Origin: JAENVT01 sp031430695
GTDB lineage: Bacteria; Actinomycetota; Acidimicrobiia; Acidimicrobiales; Ilumatobacteraceae
NCBI GenBank assembly: GCA_031430695.1
Contig: JANPBZ010000206.1
Span: 23,998 to 87,997 of the forward strand
Direction of reading: 5' to 3'
Length of the DNA stretch: 64,000 nucleotides
Position 1 is the first letter of the stretch; the number at the start of each line of letters is the position of its first letter. The translations under genes and the position numbers were made by a program. Below, piece after piece: positions 1 through 7,973 of the stretch. Below the pieces are notes generated by a model. It saw only the letters and a list, made by a program, of their open reading frames with translations. It ran no database searches and had not been told where the DNA came from.

Positions 1-183
1 GATGTCGGGGTGATCGGCCAAGCCGAGGTAGTTGTTGGCGCACAGGTTGAGCACAGTGGTGCCGTCGGCCAGTCGGATGTGCGCGGATTGCACGGAGTCG
101 ATCACCCGCTCGGCCTTGAACAGCCCCTCGCCAAGCAGTGCATCGCACCGTGACGCGAGGTCGTCGAGCAGAGGGCTACGCAT
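1..183 (-). CDS. kbl: Glycine C-acetyltransferase (2-amino-3-ketobutyrate CoA ligase), N-terminal part
   Basis: This PLP-dependent enzyme joins glycine and acetyl-CoA to 2-amino-3-ketobutyrate, the second step of threonine breakdown via threonine dehydrogenase. Only the first 61 codons lie in the window; the gene continues past the left edge. The segment EGLFKAERVID and the motif NLCANNYLGLADHP are characteristic of the Kbl N-terminus. The start ATG overlaps the stop of the upstream gene (ATGCGTAG), so the two are probably translationally coupled. Confidence 0.85.
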   Translation of the reverse strand, partial: MRSPLLDDLASRCDALLGEGLFKAERVIDSVQSAHIRLADGTTVLNLCANNYLGLADHPDI

Positions 184-1084
184 GTTGGCGCCGCAGCACT
201 GGCAAAATCTCGGTGGCGATCCTTTCGAACGCCGGCAGCTGGGCCGCGACGGGCGGGTAGTACAACGAGACCTCGGTGATGCCGAGATCAGTTACTTGAC
301 GCACCATCTCGACGAACACGTCGTCGGATTCGTAGTAGCTGATCGCGCCGCCGCTGGCACGAGCCTTCGGGTCGAACATGGTGTACGACCGGCGCAGTGT
401 CGCCGGGTCGCGGCCGATGTCGACGCACAGCTGGTCCATGGTCATGCAGCGGTCGGCCAACTCGGCCAGTTGCTCGTCGAAGTCGGCGGCGAAGCTCAAG
501 CTGTTCCAGATGTCGGCATGTGTGGCGGCATGACGCATCATCTGCGGTCCGAGCGCGGCGACCATGATCGGCAGCCGCGGCCGCTGCACCGAGCTCGGGT
601 TCATCACGGCGCCATTGGCCTGGTAGTAGGTGCCGTGGTACATCGTGATGGTCTCGGCCAGCAGTTGGTCGAGCAACTCGACGTACTCGGCGAAGCGCGC
701 GACACGTTCACCGGTGCTCCAATTGGGCACGCCGATCATGTCGTACGACGGATCGATGGTCAGACCCGTGCCGATACCCAGTTCGAGCCGTCCACCTGAG
801 ATCTGGTCGACCGTGACGGCCTGATGGGCCAACATGGCCGGGTTGCGCAGCGGCATCTGGGCGACGCACGTCGTCAACCTGATGGTCGATGTGCGGGCTG
901 CGATCGCAGCGAGGCCAGTCCACGCCTCGTGCCACGGTCCCGTGGGATTGCCCCAGTCGCAGAAGTGATCTGGCACGGCGGCCACATCGAGGCCGAGCGC
1001 TTCGAGACGCACGAAGCGGTCGAGATACTCAGACCAGGGCACGTTCGGGATGACGAGCACCTGGAACCGCAAGTCGTGGCTCAT
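176..1084 (-). CDS. LLM-class flavin-dependent oxidoreductase
   Basis: 302-residue luciferase-like monooxygenase of the type that in actinobacteria often uses F420 or FMN. The N-terminus shows the TIM-barrel strand FQVLVIPNVPW, then VAAVPDHFCDW, the conserved LTTCVAQMPLRNPAMLAH strand and the SGGRLELGIGTG loop, typical of the family. Substrate unknown. It is directly upstream of kbl with an 8-base overlap. It diverges from the ATP-grasp operon across a 72-base gap that must hold both promoters. Confidence 0.85.
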   Translation of the reverse strand: MSHDLRFQVLVIPNVPWSEYLDRFVRLEALGLDVAAVPDHFCDWGNPTGPWHEAWTGLAAIAARTSTIRLTTCVAQMPLRNPAMLAHQAVTVDQISGGRLELGIGTGLTIDPSYDMIGVPNWSTGERVARFAEYVELLDQLLAETITMYHGTYYQANGAVMNPSSVQRPRLPIMVAALGPQMMRHAATHADIWNSLSFAADFDEQLAELADRCMTMDQLCVDIGRDPATLRRSYTMFDPKARASGGAISYYESDDVFVEMVRQVTDLGITEVSLYYPPVAAQLPAFERIATEILPVLRRQHA

Positions 1085-1156
1085 GCGCGGATGCTACTGC
1101 GTCGCACGAGCTCGTCATCTTGGCGTCATCTTCGATCATGTAGCGTGCTTGGACCG

Positions 1157-2602
1157 ATGGCCGACCTGCGAACGCTCCCTCTTCTGTGGGACGAGCTGGT
1201 CGACGCCCATGGCAATCCTCGCCCAGCCGCGGCCGCGTTGGTCGAACGATTGCGATCGTTGGACATCGAGGAGCTACAACAACGCCAAGGCCTCGCCGAG
1301 GTCGACATTCTGGCGCTTGGCATCACCTTCACCGTGTATCACGACGGGCAAGGCACCGATCGGGCGTGGCCGATGGACATCGTGCCGCGAGTGATCGGGG
1401 CGTCGGAGTGGGCACAGATCGAGCGAGGATTGAAGCAGCGACTCACGGCGCTCAACCGCTTCATCGACGACGTCTACCACGATCGACGCATCGTCGCCGA
1501 TGGCGTGTTTCCCGACGAGTTGCTGCAGGGCTCGGTCAATCTGCGGACCGAGTGCGTCGGCATGTCGCCCAAGTTCGGGGTGTGGGCACACATCTGCGGC
1601 AGCGATCTTGTGCGCGATGCCGACGGCGTCGTGTACGTGTTGGAAGACAACCTTCGGGTGCCCTCGGGGGCCAGCTACCTGCTGCAGAATCGGGCCATCT
1701 CCAAACGGGCATTCGCCGATCTGTTCGAACTGCAGTCGATCCTGCCCGTCGACGACTACACCGACCAGCTTCGCCGCCTGCTCGTTTCGTTGGCGTCCGA
1801 TGAGCTGCAAGGTGTCCGTTATCCGCAGGTGGTTGTGCTGACCCCTGGCGTGTACAACAGCGCCTATTTCGAGCATGCATTCTTGGCCCAACAGATGGGC
1901 GTGCCGTTGGTCGAGGGTGCCGACCTGTTCGTCGACACCAGCGATCGGGTGTGGATGCGCACGATCGATGGGCCGAAGCCCGTCGACGTGATCTATCGGC
2001 GCCTCGACGACCAGTTCCTCGACCCGGAAGTGTTTCGCAAGGACTCCCACCTCGGCGTACCCGGCGTGATGCGGGCGTGGCACGCAGGCAATGTGGCTAT
2101 CGCCAACGCGCCAGGAGCCGGGGTCGCCGATGACAAAGTGGTGTATGCATGGGCGCCGGATTTCATCCGTTACTACCTCGACGAAGAGCCGCTTCTGCCC
2201 AACGTGCCGACCTACCGATGCCTGTATGCCGACGAACTGGCGTACGTGATCGAGCACGCACGCGAGCTGGTGTTGAAGCCGGCCAACGAGAGCGGGGGCT
2301 ATGGATTGACCATCGGCAGCGTGGCAACCGAGGACCAGCTCGACGCAGCAATCGAGGCGATAAAGGCCGATCCGCGCAACTGGGTGGCGCAGCCGATCCT
2401 GCAACTCTCGACGGCCCCGACGCTGTGTGCGGGCGAGCTCGCCCCTCGACACGTCGATCTCCGACCGTTCGTACTCTCCGGCCACGAGACCTACGTCACC
2501 ATGGGCGGCCTCACTCGCGTTGCGTTGGTCGACGGCTCGCTCGTCGTCAACTCATCGCAGGGGGGCGGTTCGAAGGACACCTGGGTCGTCGAGGATTCGT
2601 GA
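1157..2602 (+). CDS. Circularly permuted ATP-grasp type 2 protein (DUF404/DUF407)
   Basis: 481 residues; start chosen at ATG 1157, since sequence upstream lies antisense to the divergent gene. This family is predicted to be a carboxylate-amine ligase making peptide-like bonds (Iyer and Aravind's amidoligase analyses). Active-site features are all visible: VLEDNLRVPSGASY near residue 160, LVLKPANESGGYG near 375 (ATP-binding lysine and glycine loop) and RHVDLRPFVLSG near 435 (metal/ATP residues), ending in GGGSKDTWVVED. The stop overlaps the next start by one base (TGATG). It is the apparently active ligase of a four-gene operon. Confidence 0.9.
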   Translation: MADLRTLPLLWDELVDAHGNPRPAAAALVERLRSLDIEELQQRQGLAEVDILALGITFTVYHDGQGTDRAWPMDIVPRVIGASEWAQIERGLKQRLTALNRFIDDVYHDRRIVADGVFPDELLQGSVNLRTECVGMSPKFGVWAHICGSDLVRDADGVVYVLEDNLRVPSGASYLLQNRAISKRAFADLFELQSILPVDDYTDQLRRLLVSLASDELQGVRYPQVVVLTPGVYNSAYFEHAFLAQQMGVPLVEGADLFVDTSDRVWMRTIDGPKPVDVIYRRLDDQFLDPEVFRKDSHLGVPGVMRAWHAGNVAIANAPGAGVADDKVVYAWAPDFIRYYLDEEPLLPNVPTYRCLYADELAYVIEHARELVLKPANESGGYGLTIGSVATEDQLDAAIEAIKADPRNWVAQPILQLSTAPTLCAGELAPRHVDLRPFVLSGHETYVTMGGLTRVALVDGSLVVNSSQGGGSKDTWVVEDS

Positions 2603-3549
2603 TGTTGCTCTCGCGGGTGGCGGAACGGCTGTACTGGGCGGCTCGCTACCTCGAACGTGCCGAGGGCACGGCGCGTATCGTGCGCGAGCACTCCAATGTG
2701 ATCGTCGATCTGCCGCTGACCATTCCGCCGAACTGGGACAATCTGCTCGGGATCACCGGTGGGCGCGAAGGCTTCGACGAACGATACGACGCCGGCGACG
2801 AGGTCTCGATTGTGTCGTTCCTGGTTGCTGACCCGCTGAATCCCGGCAGTGTTTATTCGAGCATCGGTCACGCTCGTGAGAATCTCAGGACGTGTCGCGA
2901 CATCCTGCCGGCCCAGGCATGGAACGCCGTCAACGATCTCTACCTTGCCGCTGTACGCGGCGCAGCTGACGGCATCCAGCGCCGCCACCGATCGAGATTC
3001 TTGGAGAAGGTCATTGCCGAACACCAGCGACTGCTGGGCATTCTGACCACGACGATGAGCCGCGACGAGGCCTACACGATGTTGCGGCTCGGCCGTCACA
3101 TCGAGCGCGGCGACATGGTGACCAGAGTGCTGGACGTACGCGCCGGGCTGTTGTTGGGCGAGCGACCCGAGCGCGCAGAGCTCTACGACGATCTGCAATG
3201 GTCCAGCGTGTTGCGGTGCCTGTCGGCGCTGCAGATGTACAACCGGCGGTCAGCCTCTGGCGACGGCGCTGCGGAGGTGATCCGATTCATCCTTGGCGAG
3301 TACACCTTTCCTCGCTCCGTGGCGTACTGCTTGGCGGGCGTGCAGGCGAGTGCAAGGGAACTGCCGCGCAGCGAGTCCGTGATGGCTGCGTGCAGGGCTG
3401 CGCTTGCCGAGTTGTCGGCGTCGGATCCAGCCATGCTTCTCGACGCCGACGAGCTGCACAACAAGGCCGATCGTCTGCAGATCCTCATCGGTTCCATCAG
3501 CGACCGCATCACCGGCGCCTACTTCGGCCATACCGCATGGCCGAGCTGA
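2602..3549 (+). CDS. Alpha-E domain protein (DUF403)
   Basis: 315-residue all-helical alpha-E protein. It opens with MLLSRVAERLYWAARYLERAEGT, the family's signature helix, and ends in RLQILIGSISDRITGAYF. Alpha-E proteins almost always travel with circularly permuted ATP-grasp proteins and transglutaminases, and a role in binding or handling the ligase product has been suggested; biochemistry is lacking. The start overlaps the ATP-grasp stop, so expression is coupled. A second alpha-E copy is fused to the next gene. Confidence 0.88.
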   Translation: MLLSRVAERLYWAARYLERAEGTARIVREHSNVIVDLPLTIPPNWDNLLGITGGREGFDERYDAGDEVSIVSFLVADPLNPGSVYSSIGHARENLRTCRDILPAQAWNAVNDLYLAAVRGAADGIQRRHRSRFLEKVIAEHQRLLGILTTTMSRDEAYTMLRLGRHIERGDMVTRVLDVRAGLLLGERPERAELYDDLQWSSVLRCLSALQMYNRRSASGDGAAEVIRFILGEYTFPRSVAYCLAGVQASARELPRSESVMAACRAALAELSASDPAMLLDADELHNKADRLQILIGSISDRITGAYFGHTAWPS

Positions 3550-3567
3550 GCCGGTAGACCTGAGCCG

Positions 3568-6057
3568 ATGGACCTGAACATTCCCGCTACGTACGTACCG
3601 ACCGCCGGCCGGTTCGACGAACTCGTGGACGAGAGCGGCGCCGTTCGTCCACATTGGGAATCGATGGTGCGCACCTGGTCGACCCTCGGCGCCAAGGAGA
3701 TCGTGCGCAGGCAGATGGTTGCCGAACGCCTGCTGGTGGCCGAGGGTGCTGGACACGTTTTCCACGACGATCGCGAAGTCGGGATGCCGTGGGGTCTTGA
3801 TCCGGTCCCGTACGTGATCGGCGCTGCGGAATGGCGAGCCATCGAACGTGGACTTGGTCAACGCACTCGCGTACTCGATGCAGTGCTCGATGACCTCTAC
3901 GGGCCAGGCAGGTTGCTGCTCGACGGGGTGATTCCCACCGCCGCAGTCATGGGATCTCGGGCGTATCAGCTCGCCGCGGTCGGGGTTGCCGTACCGCGGC
4001 CGCGGCTGACGTTGTATGCGGCTGACCTCGTTCGCGACAGTTCCGGGCAATGGCTGCTGTTGCGCGATCACACCGATGCTCCGAACGGCTGCGGGTATGC
4101 GCTGATGAATCGCACCGTCTTGTCGCGGCTCTATCCAGAACCATTCCGTCACCTCGGTGTCAGTCCGCTCTCGGGCTGGTTCGCCGATCTGCGCACCGCA
4201 TTGTCGGCGGTTGCACCCGCGGCTGTCACCGGACCGCGTACCATCCTGCTCGGGCCCAAGCCGCAACGGCCGGGGTTCGTGGAGGCGTCGTACCTCGCCG
4301 CCCACCTCGGCTACCACTTGGCCAGTAGCGGAGACCTGATCACGCGCGGTGGCCGAGTCTGGCTACGCACCCTCGGCGGCCTGGAGCAGATCGACGTCGT
4401 GTTTCGCCGGCTGGCCGACACCGGATCCGATCCACTGGAGCTCCGCCCATCCGGTTTGGGTGGGGTCACCGGTTTGCTGCAAGCGGTTCGCGAAGGCCAG
4501 GTGGGCGTAGCCAATTCACTCGGAAGTGGCGTGGCAGATCGGTTGTGGCTGCAACCGTTTCTGGCCGACGCTGCCCGCCACCTGCTGGGTGAGACGCTGG
4601 AGTTGGCGTCGATCGACACGTGGTGGTGCGGCGATCGCGAACGGTTGGCGGCCGTGCGTGCCGAGCCACAGGCATTCGTGTTCCACGACACCGATCCGGT
4701 CTCGCCGGCATCGTCAGTGTTCGGTGACAACCTGACCGATTCCGAAACAGCCGACTGGCTCGACCGCATGACGGCTGCTCCGCACCGATACGTCGTGCAA
4801 CCGAAGATCGAGTTCGCCAGCACGCCCGTCGCGGTCGATGGCGAACTGCGCAGTGGGAGGGCCAGCATTCGCGTGCAGACCGTGCGCATCGGCGATGAGG
4901 CCATCGTGCTACCGGGTGGCCACGGTCGTCATGTTTCTCCAGGGCAGTTGGTGATCAACTCCTTTGATGCGTTCGGCAAGGACGTGTGGGTGCTGACCGA
5001 TCCGGCGGCGCAGCGTGCGTCGACAGGTTCGGCGTCGATCGCCCGCCGCACGCGGCTCCCGCAGATCGACCTGCGCGATTCATTGCCGACCCGATCGGCC
5101 GAGGCTCTGTTCTGGCTGGGCCGCAACGCCGAGCGCGCCGAGGCAGCAACTCGCACGGTCCGGCTGGTCATCGCCCGAAGTGGCAGCGACCCGCCTTTGC
5201 TCGCCTCGCCCTGGTTGGCGCACGCCATTGCCGCAGTGCGGGCGGTCAGTGGGGGACGTCCGGTCGAGGAAGTGCCGGTGTCATTAGGTGGAGATCCTGT
5301 CGACGACGGGACGGCCATATTGGCCATCGAGGTTGCCGCCGCGCTCGGTGATCGGTCGGGCGCGGTCGCAAACAGCCTTCGTCATCTCGCGGCCAACGCA
5401 GGAGGTGTTCGCGAGTTCTTGTCGACCGCGACATGGCGGGTGCTCAACGGGCTCGACACCGAACGATCCGTCCTGTCGCTGACCACCGACACCAGTGATC
5501 CCTTCCTGGTTGCGGAGTGCCTCGACCGGATCATGGTCGACCTCGCCGCGCTGGCCGGGCTGGTGATGGAGAGCATGGTTCGCGGCCCAGGGTGGCGATT
5601 CCTCGATCTCGGTCGGCGATTGGAGCGTGCGGTGCTACTGCTCGGTGTGATCGAAGCGACCCTCAGCGACCCGCCCGACGACGATGTCGCTCAGCCCGTG
5701 TACGACCTTGTGCTCGGAGCCAGCGAAAGCTTGGTGGCCTATCGGCGCCGGTATCGCAGCGACGTACGCGTCGACGCCATCGAAGACCTGCTCGTGCACG
5801 ACGACAGCAACCCTCGGTCGCTGGCCTTCCAACTCGACCGGGTCAACGAGCATCTGGCGTCGCTGCCTTGGAACCCCGACGCATCGAAGCATCGACGGTT
5901 CCTCGATGCGGCGGCACGCGGTCGCCTCGGTGAAGGTCCCGAATCACTCGCGAAGCTGGTGCTCAGCGTCCGCGGTCCGCTACTGGAGCTGATTCGCGAG
6001 TTGATGCTGGCCTGGTTCACTCATCCGGCGCGACGTGGTCTCGGCGGTCTCGGCTGA
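3568..6057 (+). CDS. Fusion of ATP-grasp-like domain (degenerate) and alpha-E domain
   Basis: 829 residues. Residues 1-485 align by eye with the ATP-grasp protein two genes upstream (shared PYVIGAAEWRAIERGL, ANSLGSGVAD, VVQPKIEFASTP, closing FGKDVWVL). Residues ~505-829 are an alpha-E domain (LPTRSAEALFWLGRNAERAE). The catalytic motifs are lost in the ATP-grasp part: VLEDNLRVPSG is replaced by LLRDHTDAPNG, the LKPANESGG lysine loop by VFHDTDPVSPA, and HVDLRPF by SIRVQT. I infer a non-catalytic partner of the active ligase. The TGA stop overlaps the next ATG by one base. Confidence 0.88.
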   Translation: MDLNIPATYVPTAGRFDELVDESGAVRPHWESMVRTWSTLGAKEIVRRQMVAERLLVAEGAGHVFHDDREVGMPWGLDPVPYVIGAAEWRAIERGLGQRTRVLDAVLDDLYGPGRLLLDGVIPTAAVMGSRAYQLAAVGVAVPRPRLTLYAADLVRDSSGQWLLLRDHTDAPNGCGYALMNRTVLSRLYPEPFRHLGVSPLSGWFADLRTALSAVAPAAVTGPRTILLGPKPQRPGFVEASYLAAHLGYHLASSGDLITRGGRVWLRTLGGLEQIDVVFRRLADTGSDPLELRPSGLGGVTGLLQAVREGQVGVANSLGSGVADRLWLQPFLADAARHLLGETLELASIDTWWCGDRERLAAVRAEPQAFVFHDTDPVSPASSVFGDNLTDSETADWLDRMTAAPHRYVVQPKIEFASTPVAVDGELRSGRASIRVQTVRIGDEAIVLPGGHGRHVSPGQLVINSFDAFGKDVWVLTDPAAQRASTGSASIARRTRLPQIDLRDSLPTRSAEALFWLGRNAERAEAATRTVRLVIARSGSDPPLLASPWLAHAIAAVRAVSGGRPVEEVPVSLGGDPVDDGTAILAIEVAAALGDRSGAVANSLRHLAANAGGVREFLSTATWRVLNGLDTERSVLSLTTDTSDPFLVAECLDRIMVDLAALAGLVMESMVRGPGWRFLDLGRRLERAVLLLGVIEATLSDPPDDDVAQPVYDLVLGASESLVAYRRRYRSDVRVDAIEDLLVHDDSNPRSLAFQLDRVNEHLASLPWNPDASKHRRFLDAAARGRLGEGPESLAKLVLSVRGPLLELIRELMLAWFTHPARRGLGGLG

Positions 6058-6932
6058 TGCGCTATCGCGTGCGTCACACCACCGAATATCGCTACAGCGC
6101 GCAGGTGATCAACGGCCATACGGTGGCTCACCTCCGCCCCCGGAAGACACCCACGCAAACTGTGATCAATACCGAGGTCACCACGCTTCCGGAATCAGAT
6201 CACGCCGACGAGTATCTGGACGCGTTCGGAAATCATGTGTCATATCGCGCGGTCGAACAGGTTCACGATCAGCTCGTCGTCACCGGACTCCACGAGGTCG
6301 ACCTCACAACTCCGGACCATCTTGCTTGGTCCCCACCGTGGGAGGAGGTGCGCACGATCGTGGCCACCGACGGCAGCCCCGACGGCTTGCTGGCTCGCAT
6401 GTGTTCTATCGAGTCGACGCTGGTCACTCCGTCGGCCGATCTCGCCAGGTTCGCGTCGTGGTCGTTCCTGCCCGGCCGAGCGTTCCACGAGGCCGTCACC
6501 GACCTCAGTCATCGCATCTTTGCCGAGTTCTCGTTCGACCCGAGTTTCAGCGACGTCAGCACGCCACTCGCCGACGTGTTGACTCATCGTCGGGGCGTGT
6601 GCCAGGACTTCGCCCATCTGGCGATCGGTACGATGCGCTCGCTCGGGTTGCCGGCGCGGTACGTCAGCGGGTACATCGAGAATGAACCGGCGCCGGGCAA
6701 GACCAAGTTGGTGGGTGCCGACGCATCGCATGCATGGTGCGCGGTCTACATCCCCGGATGGGGTTGGCTCGATGTCGATCCGACCAACGATCATGTCCCG
6801 CCGCTCTGCCACGTGACCGTCGGTTGGGGACGTGACTATGCCGACGTCGCCCCGGTGCGGGGCGTGGTCTTCGGTTCACCGGCGACGCAGGAGTTGTCGG
6901 TCGCGGTCGACGTGTCGAGGATTGGCGACTGA
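6057..6932 (+). CDS. Transglutaminase-like cysteine peptidase family protein
   Basis: 291 residues: an N-terminal beta domain typical of bacterial transglutaminases (MRYRVRHTTEYRYSAQV) and a core with the catalytic triad Cys182 (RRGVCQDFAHL), His225 (SHAWCAVY) and Asp241 (LDVDPTND). No signal peptide, so probably cytoplasmic. The family can hydrolyse or transfer amide bonds; here it is the last gene of the ATP-grasp/alpha-E operon. That fits a pathway in which one gene builds, and another cuts or transfers, an amide-linked tag or peptide. The substrate is unknown. Confidence 0.88.
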   Translation: MRYRVRHTTEYRYSAQVINGHTVAHLRPRKTPTQTVINTEVTTLPESDHADEYLDAFGNHVSYRAVEQVHDQLVVTGLHEVDLTTPDHLAWSPPWEEVRTIVATDGSPDGLLARMCSIESTLVTPSADLARFASWSFLPGRAFHEAVTDLSHRIFAEFSFDPSFSDVSTPLADVLTHRRGVCQDFAHLAIGTMRSLGLPARYVSGYIENEPAPGKTKLVGADASHAWCAVYIPGWGWLDVDPTNDHVPPLCHVTVGWGRDYADVAPVRGVVFGSPATQELSVAVDVSRIGD

Positions 6933-6949
6933 CGCGGCGTGTGGAACCT

Positions 6950-7933
6950 TCATCCCACGATGATCTGTTGTGTGATCGCCCGCTGACGCACCGCGAATCC
7001 GAGCTGCCGATACAACCGCGCCGCGCCACTGGGATTCTCGCTGTCGACCTCGATCGAGGCGTGGGTCAGGCCGGCGTGAGCGAAGGCGTGGAGGGAGTGG
7101 GCGATCAGCGCCGAAGCGATACCCGTACCACGTCGAGCTGGCAAGGTTCCCAGCGACTCGATCCACCCATCGCTGCGCCCGAGCAGGTCGTCGTCGGCCT
7201 CGTAGCGATGGTTCAGGCAATGACCGATGACGCAGTCGTGATCGTCGACAGCGATGAACGACAGATCTGGGCGGGCGCCGAAACCTCGAGTGAGCGCGTG
7301 CCAATCCGCTGCACTCGTCGGTGTCGATCCCCAATGGTCGGCGAAGCTGGTGTTCTTCTCGGCCCTTATCTCTTCGTCACGATCATCGGGCCAGGGAATG
7401 ATCCGCACGCCGTCGATTGCTGGTAGCGGCGGGCGGCTGTCGAGTGCGCGCAGTAGTTCCTCGAAGTAGCGGACCGATTCGAAGCCGAGGCGTGCGAAGA
7501 GCTGATTGTTGGCGGCTTGGAAGTCGTAGGACTGCACCCGCAGGTACTTGGGTAGGTCCGTGCCGCTCGACCGCAATAGCTGGCCGCCCCGATCCATTGC
7601 CCAGCGCATCAGCGAACGTCCAATCCCTCGCTGGCGATGATCGGGATCAACCGCTCCGAAGATGTAGCAGCGCTCCTCCCGCTCGTCGCTGGGTAGATAG
7701 AACGTGTACGCAGTGCCGACAGTTTCACCATCGACTTCGGCGATACGGGTATCGGTTTTCAGGCGGATGCGGACGTCGTCCAATTCCTCCGCCATCTCTT
7801 GGTCCTGCACAACTCGTGGGACGCCGTCGAACGACTCCGACCGGCGGATCATCTCGGCGACGCCAGGAATGTCGTCGACCGTCAGCGGCCGCAGCACCAG
7901 GTTCATCGCCGGAGCGTACGACGGGGTGTACAT
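6950..7933 (-). CDS. Tandem GNAT-fold acetyltransferase
   Basis: 327 residues with two GNAT domains. The first (~10-165) has the acetyl-CoA loop DPDHRQRGIGRSL; the second (~185-325) has PARRGTGIASALIAHS and the terminal YRQLGFAVR strand. Double-GNAT architecture resembles mycothiol synthase MshD, but I see no other MshD-specific feature, so the substrate is left open. An alternative start is ATG 7906 (MNLVLRPL), which would remove nine unusual residues. It converges with the transglutaminase gene and diverges from the molybdoenzyme gene across 40 bases. Confidence 0.8.
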   Translation of the reverse strand: MYTPSYAPAMNLVLRPLTVDDIPGVAEMIRRSESFDGVPRVVQDQEMAEELDDVRIRLKTDTRIAEVDGETVGTAYTFYLPSDEREERCYIFGAVDPDHRQRGIGRSLMRWAMDRGGQLLRSSGTDLPKYLRVQSYDFQAANNQLFARLGFESVRYFEELLRALDSRPPLPAIDGVRIIPWPDDRDEEIRAEKNTSFADHWGSTPTSAADWHALTRGFGARPDLSFIAVDDHDCVIGHCLNHRYEADDDLLGRSDGWIESLGTLPARRGTGIASALIAHSLHAFAHAGLTHASIEVDSENPSGAARLYRQLGFAVRQRAITQQIIVG

Positions 7934-7973
7934 CGCGCGCAGTCGATTCAGCGCCTGCAGCTACGCTCGCAGT

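Noticed and set aside
1157..6932. Proteasome-like (Anbu) or glutathionylspermidine synthase partner in the ATP-grasp operon
   Set aside because: No additional gene is present between or beside the four genes; the neighbours are an LLM oxidoreductase and a GNAT.
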